A DNA stretch of 64,000 nucleotides from Oscillospiraceae bacterium. Lineage in GTDB: Bacteria; Bacillota; Clostridia; Oscillospirales; Acutalibacteraceae. Numbering within the stretch: the first letter of the stretch is position 1; the number at the start of each line of letters is the position of its first letter. Shown here piece after piece: positions 1 to 7,920 of the stretch. Both the position numbers and the translations under genes were made by a program. The stretch spans positions 1 through 64,000 of the forward strand of contig JAQXMC010000007.1 of the NCBI GenBank assembly GCA_029012445.1, read 5' to 3'. Below the pieces are notes generated by a model. That model ran no database searches and was not told the DNA's origin. It saw only the letters and a program-made list of their open reading frames with translations.

Positions 1-188
1 TGGCATTTTCTTCGGTCGACAGGCGTACAAAGGTACTCCGAGACCGAAAAAATGCCAAGCATATAAGCTTTCGGCTACATGGTATATAACCATGTAGCCG
101 AAACTGTTTGCGGATTGCGCTTGAAATAATCAGACATTATAATTTATTTTTTTAGCTTATATGCGTTCGGGCGCCTTTATCGACAGTC
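1..188. repeat. Structured intergenic repeat, copy A (left end outside window)
   Basis: The first 60 bases match 27164-27223 exactly, and the similarity continues to the terminal GACAGTC at 182-188, which corresponds to 27344-27350. Inside are a hairpin with arms at about 1-17 and 42-57, a second hairpin (TTCGGC plus an 8-bp variable stem, 70-102), and a distant pair GCATATAAGCT / AGCTTATATGC. The variable stem TACATGGT/ACCATGTA reads GGCACGGT/ACCGTGCC in copy B, so base pairing is kept while sequence changes. It carries no ORF worth calling. The left 23 bases of the element lie before the window. Function unknown; it could be a MITE-like element or a structured RNA. Confidence 0.85.
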
Positions 189-224
189 TGCTTGCCTTTC
201 AGCAGAGACTCGCCTGAAGCAAAG

Positions 225-289
225 GGAGTGCAGGCGCGTTGTGCCTGCACTCCGACTCCCGGCGCCCCGAAAAGTTGTTTTCGGGGCGC
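225..289 (-). terminator. Two GC-rich hairpins downstream of the DNA glycosylase gene
   Basis: Two perfect stems lie between repeat copy A and the stop codon of the glycosylase gene: an 11-bp stem (225-235 with 243-253) and a 12-bp stem with a GTTG loop (262-273 with 278-289). Neither is followed by a good T-run in the minus direction, so transcription termination or RNA 3'-end stabilisation are both possible. Confidence 0.5.
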
Positions 290-298
290 AAACAGGAT

Positions 299-820
299 CT
301 ATTCAATTTGATTTTTTTCCATGCGGCCGCATATTTCCGCTTTCCAGTCCTCTATCAGATCGTCAAGCTTCTTTGAGGCATTTGCCGGGCTTGTTGACGG
401 CAGCCTTATCGCCATCATTCCCGTCACGGGATAAATATATCTTTTATAGAGCCTGTCGGCCGCCGCGCCGTTGACGAATATCGCTTTCACGCGGCTGCCC
501 TTCAATATCGGCGTGATATCGTTCGCCGTGACATTTCTGATCGAGCTGTCAGAGGAGCCCTCTATCTCGCAGGACGCTATCACATCCCACAAGGCAATGT
601 GATTTTCAAGAAGTAGCCTCGTCTTTTCCTCTGTGGTGATTGGCACTTTTTCGCCGAGGACAGCCGAGAGTACCCTCCAGAATCTGTTTTGCCTGTTGCC
701 GTAGAAAAACCGGCTCTCCCTCGACTTGACGGACGGAAAGCTGCCGAGTATCAGTATCTCGGAATTTTTATCCCACACCGGAGCTATTCCGTGATTTATA
801 ATCCCGCTCAACGCCGTCAC
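299..820 (-). CDS. DNA-deoxyinosine/uracil glycosylase (UDG superfamily, HDG-like)
   Basis: 173 residues, a cytosolic base-excision repair enzyme expected to remove hypoxanthine or uracil from deaminated DNA. GSFPS (residues 26-30) is the first glycosylase motif, followed by YGNRQNRFWR (40-49), typical of the Mug/hypoxanthine-DNA glycosylase branch. LPSTSPAN (140-147) is the C-terminal motif with Ser-Pro before the DNA-intercalation loop. The length fits the family. It is the last gene of the minus-strand surface-acylation operon and starts 7 bases after the DHHW gene, so it is probably co-transcribed although functionally unrelated. The family is clear; substrate preference (hypoxanthine or uracil) cannot be read from sequence. 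Confidence 0.85.
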   Translation of the reverse strand: MTALSGIINHGIAPVWDKNSEILILGSFPSVKSRESRFFYGNRQNRFWRVLSAVLGEKVPITTEEKTRLLLENHIALWDVIASCEIEGSSDSSIRNVTANDITPILKGSRVKAIFVNGAAADRLYKRYIYPVTGMMAIRLPSTSPANASKKLDDLIEDWKAEICGRMEKNQIE

Positions 821-827
821 TCCTTTT

Positions 828-1958
828 TCACATCATCGCAAGCCACGCAATATCCGTTGAGGTCGCCGCATTTTCCGTTCCGTAAAGATACAGTATCTCG
901 TTGAGCGACTCGCTCTTTATCAGCTGTCTGAGATTATCTCTGTAATATCTCATGTCAACCATACATATTTCCTCATAATTTTCCGTCAGGAATGTCGCAA
1001 AGCAATGAGCGAAGGAGTCCTTTATCAGCAGAAGTCTTTTCCCGTTGCGGCAGTTTTTGTTTCTGACCGTCACAAGCGCATGATTGCCGTCGAGAAACAC
1101 CGGATATTTATCCATATCGTTGAGATGATCTTCAAAATAGAGGCTTTCCGACTTCTTAGCGCCGTCTTTTTCCTCGATGATAACCTCGTGAGAGGTGTTT
1201 CCGCTTTTCCATATTTCAACGCTGTCGCCCTTTGTCAGCCAGAGTCCGCTCTTTGAATAAGCCGTTCCGTAAAATCCGTCGACCGTCTTTGAAAGCGTGA
1301 ATTCGGCTTTGGGCAGCTTCTTTGCTTCACAGAATTCGTCATACATCAGCTTTGAGCCTCTGCTTGTCAGATGATGATCTGTTTTATAATAAAGCTGAAC
1401 GCTGTCCCTGTTCTCGCGGAAGGTCTGACGAAGATCTATAAAGTCAGCGTTTTTGCAAAGCTCCTTCGCCATAGAAATGACCTCGTCGTCGCGATAGGGC
1501 TTGTGAAAACGCGGCAGAACATTATCCATTATATATCCCGACGACGGAACTATCATGAATGTTGTCGGCAGACCGGTGCTTTCGGAAAAAGAAAGCATAT
1601 TTTTTATGTTGGACTCGGCTTTCTTCATATCGAAATCGCTCTGCTGAGCGATAAGGTAGCCGTCGCTGCATTTATAAATTCCCGAGCTTCCGTTTTCTCC
1701 GAGAGCCAGCTTAGCATAGGAGTTAACGCCGACAAAAACATCTCTGAACGGAAAATGATCCGCAAGATAGTCGTCAAGCTCCTTTGAGAAGGTGCCGTCG
1801 GCAACGGCCGATAAGCTGAGCTTGGGTTTCCCGGCCAGAACTCGTTTCTCATTCTGCGAACGCTCCGCTTTCGGCAGAACGAAGAAAAGGACCGCCAGCG
1901 AAAAGACGAATATGAGAAAGACTGCGCTCAGAAGCGCTTTTCTTTTTTTCTTTTTCAT
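828..1958 (-). CDS. DHHW family protein (AlgJ/AlgX-like surface O-acyltransferase partner)
   Basis: 376 residues with a lysine-rich start and one membrane segment (about 8-28), leaving the rest outside the cell. HFPFRD (68-73) and TDHHLTSRG (193-201) are hallmarks of the DHHW family, which is related to the SGNH-like alginate acetylation proteins AlgJ/AlgX; the Asp-His pair is the proposed catalytic dyad. Only 12 bases separate it from the upstream MBOAT gene. In known systems the MBOAT protein passes acyl groups across the membrane and the AlgJ/X-like partner places them on a glycan. The target polymer here is unknown; a wall polymer is an inference. Confidence 0.85.
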   Translation of the reverse strand: MKKKKRKALLSAVFLIFVFSLAVLFFVLPKAERSQNEKRVLAGKPKLSLSAVADGTFSKELDDYLADHFPFRDVFVGVNSYAKLALGENGSSGIYKCSDGYLIAQQSDFDMKKAESNIKNMLSFSESTGLPTTFMIVPSSGYIMDNVLPRFHKPYRDDEVISMAKELCKNADFIDLRQTFRENRDSVQLYYKTDHHLTSRGSKLMYDEFCEAKKLPKAEFTLSKTVDGFYGTAYSKSGLWLTKGDSVEIWKSGNTSHEVIIEEKDGAKKSESLYFEDHLNDMDKYPVFLDGNHALVTVRNKNCRNGKRLLLIKDSFAHCFATFLTENYEEICMVDMRYYRDNLRQLIKSESLNEILYLYGTENAATSTDIAWLAMM

Positions 1959-1970
1959 TGCGGTCGCCTC

Positions 1971-3368
1971 CTAAAATCTGAAATAAAGAAACGGGTTATA
2001 GGTCGAGCTGACAAGCGACGCGGTGCAAAGAATAAGCACGGTTGCCGCCGCGACCGTCTCCACCGCCGGATAAGCCCTGTAATTTTTTACCTTGTCATAA
2101 AGCTTTCTGACAAGTGGCAGGCTCGCAAGAACGCTTATTATGAGCAGCGGAAGATGAGTCACGGCGAGATAAAGAGCGTTCTGCGATATCAGTCCGCCGC
2201 CGAAAGAAAACATCGACCTGAGATAAGCGAACATTTCCGCTGTGTTTGTGAAGTCGAATATTACCCAGCCGATAATGACGAAAAACATTGCGTAAATATG
2301 AGACAGGGCCGGCGGCAGCTTTTCGAGCCGCTTTAAAAGGAAGAACTTTTCAATAATCAGAAGCACTCCGAAATATAATCCCCACAGCAGGAAATTCCAG
2401 CTTGCTCCGTGCCATATGCCGGTGAGAGCCCAGACTATGAATATATTCAGGCATTGTCTTGCCTTGCCCTTTCTGTTGCCGCCGAGCGGTATATAAACAT
2501 ATTCCCTGAACCATGTTCCGAGAGAAATATGCCATCTGCGCCAGAATTCCGTGATGCTCTTTGAAGAATAAGGGTAATTGAAGTTTCGGACGAATTTGAA
2601 GCCGAACATCTTTCCGAGGCCGCACGCCATATCGGAATATCCGCTGAAGTCAAAATAAATCTGAAGTGTGAATGTGATTATTCCGAACCATGAGCCGATT
2701 ATTCCGTTTTCCGTCGGAATCTGTTTCAATGTATCCCAGAGCGCACCCATTTCATTCGCTATCAGCACCTTTTTGGCGAGCCCGAACAGGAACAGCCTGA
2801 CTCCGTCGCTGAATAAAGCGACCGACTCGCGCCTTTCGGTCAGCTGTTTTTCAATGTCGACATATCTGACGATAGGTCCCGCTATAAGCTGAGGGAAAAG
2901 CGCAACATAGGCGCCGAAGGTGATGAAATTTTTCTGCGGCGCGCAGTTGCCTCTGTAAGCGTCGATAACATAAGACATCGTCTGAAATGTATAAAACGAT
3001 ATTCCTATCGGCAGGGCTATCTGCGGATCGGGCAGAAAGCTCAGCGCCGGGATGTGCTTTGCCGTCTGCACCAAAAGGTTGGCGTACTTAAAATAACCGA
3101 GCAGGAGAATATTGATGATGACGCACAAAACCAGAACGGCTTTTTTCTTTTTTCGGTTTTCGCTGAATTTGCCGATAAGAATTCCGCTGACATAGTTGAC
3201 TGTTATCGAGAACAGCATCAGGAAAATATAGACGGGTTCAGAGTAGCCGTAAAATATCAGACTGACGGCAAACAGAACGGCGTTTCTGAATTTTTCGGGT
3301 ATCGCATAGTACAAGACGAGAGTCGCCGCCAGAAAAACAAACATGAATGCGAGGCTTGAAAATACCAC
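1971..3368 (-). CDS. MBOAT family membrane O-acyltransferase (AlgI/DltB/PatA-like)
   Basis: 465 residues with around ten hydrophobic segments. The MBOAT signature is intact: FWRRWHISL (275-283) and WHGASWNF (319-326) with the catalytic His at 320. An in-frame ATG lies 54 bases upstream, but I start at GTG 3368 because GGAGGGG sits 6 bases before it and the extra N-terminus would be non-membrane sequence encoded by a hairpin. It probably moves an acyl group (often acetyl) from a cytoplasmic donor to an extracellular acceptor with the DHHW protein encoded next. A strong inverted repeat precedes it, so this gene may head its own transcript or be read at reduced level from upstream. Confidence 0.9.
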   Translation of the reverse strand: MVFSSLAFMFVFLAATLVLYYAIPEKFRNAVLFAVSLIFYGYSEPVYIFLMLFSITVNYVSGILIGKFSENRKKKKAVLVLCVIINILLLGYFKYANLLVQTAKHIPALSFLPDPQIALPIGISFYTFQTMSYVIDAYRGNCAPQKNFITFGAYVALFPQLIAGPIVRYVDIEKQLTERRESVALFSDGVRLFLFGLAKKVLIANEMGALWDTLKQIPTENGIIGSWFGIITFTLQIYFDFSGYSDMACGLGKMFGFKFVRNFNYPYSSKSITEFWRRWHISLGTWFREYVYIPLGGNRKGKARQCLNIFIVWALTGIWHGASWNFLLWGLYFGVLLIIEKFFLLKRLEKLPPALSHIYAMFFVIIGWVIFDFTNTAEMFAYLRSMFSFGGGLISQNALYLAVTHLPLLIISVLASLPLVRKLYDKVKNYRAYPAVETVAAATVLILCTASLVSSTYNPFLYFRF

Positions 3369-3395
3369 TTCTTTCCCCTCCGTTGTTATTTTAAA

Positions 3396-3427
3396 GGGGC
3401 TTGCAGCATAAATTATGCACAAGCCCC
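3396..3427 (-). terminator. Hairpin between DUF4358 and MBOAT genes
   Basis: GGGGCTTG (3396-3403) pairs with CAAGCCCC (3420-3427), and an inner GCATAA/TTATGC pair extends the structure. On the minus strand it is followed by TTTAAAAT, so it may act as a partial terminator or processing site that separates the lipoprotein genes from the acyltransferase genes. Confidence 0.5.
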
Positions 3428-3445
3428 CGACCGTTTTTTATACGC

Positions 3446-3985
3446 TTACTTTACTGCTTCGGAAAATATGCTCTCCATTTTTTCATGTGACGCTGAAATG
3501 AACATTGCTATATAGTCGCCCTGTGTGATAACCTTGCACTTCTGCGCGATAGCGTAGTTGTCGGCGTCATAGCTTTCAGACTGCACCTTGACATCTTCTA
3601 TTCTCGTGTTGAGAAGATCGGCAATGCGCTGCTTTGCCGCGCTGTCCTTGGCCTTTATCATGACAGCTTCCTCGGGGAAGGTTCCGTTTGAGGTCACAAA
3701 GCAGGCGCTCTGAGCAACATCGTCCGCCTCAATGCCGTAAAGCTCGTTGAGCTTTTCCGTCGTGATGCTCATCGGCTCCTCGACATTGACCTCCTTTATG
3801 ATTTTTTCCTTTATTTCGGAAAGGTCAATATCTTTAGCCGAAGACGCCGGCTCGCTTGACGAAGCGGACTCGCTCGTTGAGCTGTCATGCGCTTTGGTCG
3901 ATTCCCCGTTATCGGTCTTGTTTCCGCAGGCGCAAAGAGATATCAGCATCAGAGCCGAAATCAGCGCGCAAAGAATTTTTTTCAT
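3446..3985 (-). CDS. DUF4358 family lipoprotein
   Basis: 179 residues. The N-terminus is a lipoprotein signal with lipobox LCAC (Cys20), followed by a Ser/Glu/Ala-rich linker (about 25-52) and a globular DUF4358-type domain. I recall this family near MBOAT/DHHW acylation genes in Firmicutes; its biochemical role is unknown. The signal peptide and linker DNA closely match the start of the SGNH lipoprotein gene just upstream, which points to shuffling of a leader between the two genes. It is located on the outer face of the membrane. Confidence 0.75.
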   Translation of the reverse strand: MKKILCALISALMLISLCACGNKTDNGESTKAHDSSTSESASSSEPASSAKDIDLSEIKEKIIKEVNVEEPMSITTEKLNELYGIEADDVAQSACFVTSNGTFPEEAVMIKAKDSAAKQRIADLLNTRIEDVKVQSESYDADNYAIAQKCKVITQGDYIAMFISASHEKMESIFSEAVK

Positions 3986-4012
3986 GCTTATGTTCTCCGT
4001 TTCGTTTTTTAT

Positions 4013-4915
4013 TTACGCTGTGTGCGTATAAAGATAATCCACCCAGGCTTCGCAGCCGGCGTTTGTGAAGTGCATTCCCAATGTGTCGGGATCGCCGCAG
4101 TATTCCTTTTTGAGATTGCCCTTCGAGTCTTTCATGACCGAAGCCACATCAAGGTAATACCAGCCCTGTTTGTCGCAGCATTTGCTGAGCTTTTTGTTAT
4201 ATTCCGCAATTTTGGCGTTAGTCAGGCTCTTTGAGGTGCTGCTTGAAGTCATGGCAACCCTTGGCGTGACCGACTGGACATAGAATTTCACATAAGGTGC
4301 GTTCTTTTTTATGTTTTTGCAAAGCTTTTTGAAGTTTTCGATAGAACCGTCTATTCCGGAAAGGTTTATGTCGTTCATTCCGAGCATTATATAGACCTTT
4401 TTGGCTCCGGTCAGCGGAATAGACTTTTCAAGCTTCATCTTTTTCCCTTTATATCTCGGGTGAACCGATTTATCGCTGACATCCATCAGTGCGTTAGTTG
4501 CGCTCAGGCTACCGGAGGTCAGAAACTGCGCCTTTCCGAGAACATCGTTCGCCGCCTCATAATAGCTGAGCTTCAGTGTTATTGAGTCGCCGACAAAAAC
4601 CGCGTCGTCAAAATAATCGGAGCTGACCTTTTTGCTTTCGGGCAGAGCGCCGCTCGCCGTGTGAGGACTGCCGGAGCTTGTCCCGGTCGTCTCTGTTGTT
4701 GAAGCCGATTCGCTTTCCCCTGCCGGCTCGCTCGTCGAAGCCGGTTTGGTTGTTGAAGCCGGCTGGCTTGTCGAGACCGGTTTGGTTGTTGAAGCCGGCT
4801 CGCCCGTTGAGCTTTCGGGAGCTTTTGTCGATTCCCCGTTCCCGGGCTTGTTTCCGCAGGCGCAAAGAGATATCAGCATTAAAGCCGAAATCAAAACACA
4901 GAAAAAATTTTTCAC
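4013..4915 (-). CDS. SGNH/GDSL hydrolase lipoprotein
   Basis: 300 residues: lipoprotein signal with Cys20 in the lipobox, a low-complexity Ser/Thr/Glu/Pro linker with repeats of SEPASTTKP type, then an SGNH hydrolase domain. Block I is VFVGDS (nucleophile Ser), block III includes LGMND, and the C-terminal block has GMHFTNAG with the catalytic His. I choose GTG 4915 because the translated start then aligns with the DUF4358 lipoprotein; the alternative ATG at 4945 overlaps the previous stop (ATGA) but adds an acidic n-region. It probably removes acyl groups from a surface glycan. The hydrolase domain is nearly identical at DNA level to the upstream gene over about 230 bases. Confidence 0.85.
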   Translation of the reverse strand: MKNFFCVLISALMLISLCACGNKPGNGESTKAPESSTGEPASTTKPVSTSQPASTTKPASTSEPAGESESASTTETTGTSSGSPHTASGALPESKKVSSDYFDDAVFVGDSITLKLSYYEAANDVLGKAQFLTSGSLSATNALMDVSDKSVHPRYKGKKMKLEKSIPLTGAKKVYIMLGMNDINLSGIDGSIENFKKLCKNIKKNAPYVKFYVQSVTPRVAMTSSSTSKSLTNAKIAEYNKKLSKCCDKQGWYYLDVASVMKDSKGNLKKEYCGDPDTLGMHFTNAGCEAWVDYLYTHTA

Positions 4916-4941
4916 AATTTCATCTTCTTTTCTTTTTGAAT

Positions 4942-6384
4942 TCATGCGGTGTGCGTATAAAGATAATCTACCCACGCTTTGCAGCCTTCATTGGTGAAAT
5001 GCATTCCCATTCCGCCGGGATCGCTACAATACTCTTTTTTAAGGTTGCCCTTTGAGTCAAACATGACATAAGCAACATTGAGAAAATACCAGCCCTGCCG
5101 GCGGCAGCATTCACTCAGCTTTCTGTTATATTCCGCAATTTTGGCGTTAGTCAGGCTCTTTGAGGTGCTGCTTGAAGTCATGGCAACCCTCGGCGTGACC
5201 GACTGGACATAGAATTTCACATAAGGTGCGTTCTTTTTTATATTTTTGCAAAGCTTTTTGAAGTTCTCGATAGAACCGTCTATTCCGGAAAGGTTTATAT
5301 CGTTCATTCCGAGCATTATATAGACCTTTTTGGCTCCTGTCAGCGGGATCGATTTTTCAAGCTTCATCTTTGTCCCCTTGTATCTCGGATGCACCGATTC
5401 ACTGCTGACATCCCAGAGAGCGTTCGTTGCGCTGAGACTGCCCGCAGTCAGGAACTGCGCCTTTCCGAGAACATCGTTAGCCGCCTCATAATAGCTGAGC
5501 TTCAGGCTTATTGAGTCTCCGACGAAAACAGCGTCGTCAAAATAGCTCGGGCTGACTCTTGCGCTTTTCGGGAGAGAGCCGCTTATCGCGTGCGCTCCGC
5601 TCTCTGGTGCTTCACCCTTAGTCTTGACCGTCCTGACTTTTGACCAGGCAGAATAATAGATTTTTCCGTCAACTTCCTTATATGTTCTGATACGGGCATA
5701 GTATTGCGTGCCCTGAGTCAGGCCCTTTATTGTTTTTTCTTCGGACTTTTTGCCGACCTTAACAACATTTGAATTTTTGAAATCTGCGTTCGTTGAACAG
5801 GCGATCTCATATCCGGTGACCTGCTCTGTGTTCTTTTTCCATTTTAGAGTGAGCTTCGTTTCCGCGGCGGTGATCGAGGTGAAGCCCGTTCCGGCGGGAA
5901 CTATCTTGAATTTCTTTTTGAGCTTTCCCGAATATTTGCCGATAAAGCTGACAGTCACTTCAGCCGTGCCGACATATTTGTTGTTTTTATACGACACGGC
6001 GTAGTCCTTGTCCTTTTTGAGCGTGCCGCCGTTTTTATCAAGAACGGTGACTTTGTTTTTAAGCTCCTTGCCGTTATAGACGCCGGTGCTGTATCTTAGG
6101 CTGACGCTTTCTATTCTCGGGATATATTCCGTGACCTTCTCGCCGCATCCGGAGCATACCCTTTGCTGCTTGCCGGATTTTTCTGTTGTCGCCTTTCTCG
6201 TCACCTTCCACGCGCCGAACGAGTGCTTATGTTTCTTTGCGTTGCTTTCGGCTGCGCTGACAGACGCTTTTTCTCCGCCTGCTCCCGTTTTTTTATCCGC
6301 GGCAAATGAGCCGAGCGGAAGCGATGACAACATAATCAACGCCGCAAGAACAGCCGCAACACTTTTGAAACCGATTTTTTTCAT
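4942..6384 (-). CDS. Secreted multidomain SGNH hydrolase with FN3-like domain
   Basis: 480 residues. A signal peptide (1-29) is followed by a short segment with a CSGCG motif (about 52-92) of the type found in Clostridia surface proteins, a beta-rich domain (93-163), a fibronectin-III-like domain (about 165-255), and an SGNH hydrolase domain (270-480) with VFVGDS, LGMND and GMHFTNEG. No anchor is seen, so it is probably secreted. A promoter (TTGATT N16 TATAAT) lies just upstream and makes this the first gene of the cluster. The downstream paralog shares the hydrolase domain but has a lipoprotein N-terminus instead. Substrate unknown; deacylation of the polymer modified by the MBOAT system is a plausible inference. 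Confidence 0.85.
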   Translation of the reverse strand: MKKIGFKSVAAVLAALIMLSSLPLGSFAADKKTGAGGEKASVSAAESNAKKHKHSFGAWKVTRKATTEKSGKQQRVCSGCGEKVTEYIPRIESVSLRYSTGVYNGKELKNKVTVLDKNGGTLKKDKDYAVSYKNNKYVGTAEVTVSFIGKYSGKLKKKFKIVPAGTGFTSITAAETKLTLKWKKNTEQVTGYEIACSTNADFKNSNVVKVGKKSEEKTIKGLTQGTQYYARIRTYKEVDGKIYYSAWSKVRTVKTKGEAPESGAHAISGSLPKSARVSPSYFDDAVFVGDSISLKLSYYEAANDVLGKAQFLTAGSLSATNALWDVSSESVHPRYKGTKMKLEKSIPLTGAKKVYIMLGMNDINLSGIDGSIENFKKLCKNIKKNAPYVKFYVQSVTPRVAMTSSSTSKSLTNAKIAEYNRKLSECCRRQGWYFLNVAYVMFDSKGNLKKEYCSDPGGMGMHFTNEGCKAWVDYLYTHTA

Positions 6385-6428
6385 TCGTTCTCAGTCCTTT
6401 ATTTTTATTTCCTGCTTTCAGCCTAATA

Positions 6429-6456
6429 ATTATAACATATTTTATTGCTAAATCAA
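6429..6456 (-). promoter_or_regulatory. Sigma-A promoter of the surface acylation operon
   Basis: On the minus strand TTGATT (6451-6456) and TATAAT (6429-6434) are 16 bases apart, about 45 bases before the SGNH gene start. Confidence 0.7.
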
Positions 6457-6542
6457 TACGCAGACTCATATTTTTTAAGCGTTAATTATTTCATATCGGT
6501 GATTTGAAAACAAGGCTTATCACAGTCGGAAAAAGCAACAAA

Positions 6543-6616
6543 CCGGTCTGCCGGAAGCCTAGGCGAACAGCTTTTTCAGACCGGGAAAATAAAAAAACAC
6601 CGCCCCTATTGAGGCG
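6543..6616 (-). terminator. Terminators of the tRNA operon
   Basis: On the minus strand just after tRNA-Gly, CGCCTC/GGGGCG (6611-6616 with 6601-6606, AATA loop) is followed by TG and seven T residues: a standard intrinsic terminator. A second stem, CCGGTCTG/CAGACCGG (6577-6584 with 6543-6550), follows with a T-rich tail. Confidence 0.8.
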
Positions 6617-6633
6617 ATGAAATAAGCAAAATA

Positions 6634-6709
6634 TGGAGCGGATGACGGGGCTCGAACCCGCTACCTCCACCTTGGCAAGGTGGCGCTCTACCAGATGAGC
6701 TACATCCGC
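6634..6709 (-). tRNA. tRNA-Gly(GCC)
   Basis: 76 bases on the minus strand including an encoded CCA. The acceptor stem GCGGATG/CATCCGC pairs fully; the anticodon loop TTGCCAA gives GCC. It is the last of four tRNAs in one transcript. Confidence 0.97.
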
Positions 6710-6715
6710 AAAAAA

Positions 6716-6791
6716 TGGTGCCTCCGGTCGGAATCGAACCAACGACACGGGGATTTTCAGTCCCCTGCTCTACCAACTGAGCTACAGAGGC
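6716..6791 (-). tRNA. tRNA-Phe(GAA)
   Basis: 76 bases with encoded CCA. The anticodon stem GGGGA/TCCCC encloses loop CTGAAAA, giving anticodon GAA. The acceptor stem GCCTCTG/CGGAGGC has one G-U pair. Confidence 0.97.
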
Positions 6792-6831
6792 AAAATATCA
6801 AGCGAACGACTATATCCGCTTAATTTTAAAA

Positions 6832-6908
6832 TGGCGACCCGGAACGGGCTCGAACCGTCGACCTCTAGCGTGACAGGCTAGCGTTCTAACCAACTGAACT
6901 ACCGGGCC
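6832..6908 (-). tRNA. tRNA-Asp(GTC)
   Basis: 77 bases with encoded CCA. The anticodon loop CTGTCAC gives GTC, and the discriminator base is G, the usual aspartate identity base. The acceptor stem GGCCCGG/CCGGGTC has one G-U pair. Confidence 0.97.
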
Positions 6909-6912
6909 ATTA

Positions 6913-6988
6913 TGGTGGGAACAATAGGGCTCGAACCTATGACCCTCTGCTTGTAGGGCAGATGCTCTCCCAGCTGAGCTATGCTCCC
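6913..6988 (-). tRNA. tRNA-Val(TAC)
   Basis: 76 bases with encoded CCA. The anticodon loop CCTACAA gives TAC. The acceptor stem is GGGAGCA/TGTTCCC. It is the first tRNA of the transcript. Confidence 0.97.
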
Positions 6989-7013
6989 GCATGTCGCTTT
7001 CAGCGACTTGTAT

Positions 7014-7042
7014 AATATACACTACGACACATCATTTGTCAA
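7014..7042 (-). promoter_or_regulatory. Promoter of the tRNA operon, overlapping the plsY 3' end
   Basis: On the minus strand TTGACA (7037-7042) lies inside the last codons of plsY, and an AT-rich -10 (TATATT at N17, or TATTAT at N19) sits at 7012-7019. It would give the tRNAs their own transcript. Confidence 0.65.
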
Positions 7043-7643
7043 CACCTTTTTTGAATTTTTTTATCTTTTTTTGGCTAATTTTAACACCCGGCAGAGCAAC
7101 TATATGAAGCAGAATTATCAGTGTGCCCTGCAAAGAGACGACTATTCCGATCTCGGCCGGATAGAGGCAAAACGCTCCGACGCTCATCATCACGGCTATC
7201 GCCGCAGAGCCGAGCCACAGCCTTCTTAGAATGAGCATCACGCCGAGGCTCAGAACGACCGACAGTATCAGCAGGCGGTAATCGAACATTATCAGAAACG
7301 CCAGAGCGACCGCAACGCCCTTGCCGCCCCTGAAGCCGAGCCAGAACGGGAATTCGTGGCCTAAAGCGACGCCGAGACAGGTGTAGCTTAGTATCAGCTC
7401 TCTGCCCTCATTACCGAAAAGCCAAAGGCACACAAGCGACGCAAGTACGGTTTTGAGAACATCCGCAAGAAAGGTCACCGCTCCGAGACCGACGCCCTGA
7501 CTGACGGTCGTGTTCATCGTTCCGGCATTATGCGAGCCGACCGTTCTGATATCTATGCCCTTAGCGGCTTTGACAAATATATAGCTCGATTGAAAATTTC
7601 CGAAAAGACAGCCTATCAGAAGTGATAAAATGCGCCCCGTCAT
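7032..7643 (-). CDS. plsY: Glycerol-3-phosphate acyltransferase PlsY
   Basis: 203 residues, an integral membrane protein with about five hydrophobic segments. PlsY acylates glycerol-3-phosphate with acyl-phosphate to make lysophosphatidate, the first step of phospholipid synthesis in most Gram-positives. The motifs are recognisable: RTVGSHNAGTMN (usual form SGNxGATN, here diverged), DVLKTV, and GHEFPFWLGFRGGKGVA. It overlaps the acyl carrier protein gene by 4 bases (ATGA), so the two are translationally coupled and both act in acyl-lipid metabolism. The slightly altered first motif is worth noting but length and topology fit. Confidence 0.9.
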   Translation of the reverse strand: MTGRILSLLIGCLFGNFQSSYIFVKAAKGIDIRTVGSHNAGTMNTTVSQGVGLGAVTFLADVLKTVLASLVCLWLFGNEGRELILSYTCLGVALGHEFPFWLGFRGGKGVAVALAFLIMFDYRLLILSVVLSLGVMLILRRLWLGSAAIAVMMSVGAFCLYPAEIGIVVSLQGTLIILLHIVALPGVKISQKKIKKFKKGVDK

Positions 7644-7867
7644 ATTCTTTCCTCGAGGAGCCTGACCATTTCTCCGACATTCTTTATGCTGCCGACGCTG
7701 TCGTCGGGTATTTCGATTTCATATTCGTTTTCGACCACCGAGATCAGGTCAATGATATCAAGGCTGTCTGCCCCCAACTCGTCAAAGGTCGTTTCGGAAT
7801 TTATCTTGTCCTCCTCAGTTTCAAACTGTATTCTGATAAGCTCTTTTACGGACTCATATATATCCAT
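7640..7867 (-). CDS. acpP: Acyl carrier protein
   Basis: 75 residues, acidic, with the phosphopantetheine attachment motif GADSLD (Ser35). It carries growing acyl chains as thioesters in the cytosol. I start at ATG 7867, where AAAGGAG is well placed, rather than at an in-frame ATG 54 bases upstream. It is coupled to plsY by an ATGA overlap. No fatty-acid synthase genes are nearby, so it could be the housekeeping ACP or one devoted to the neighbouring lipid or surface pathway; sequence alone does not decide. Confidence 0.85.
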   Translation of the reverse strand: MDIYESVKELIRIQFETEEDKINSETTFDELGADSLDIIDLISVVENEYEIEIPDDSVGSIKNVGEMVRLLEERI

Positions 7868-7920
7868 AAAAATTCTCCTTTCGATTTTTCCGACGCCCTG
7901 CCGCTGCGGCGTCAAACACA

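Noticed and set aside
6491..7022. Two minus-strand reading frames across the tRNA cluster
   Set aside because: They are translations of the tRNA genes themselves; all four tRNAs fold properly.
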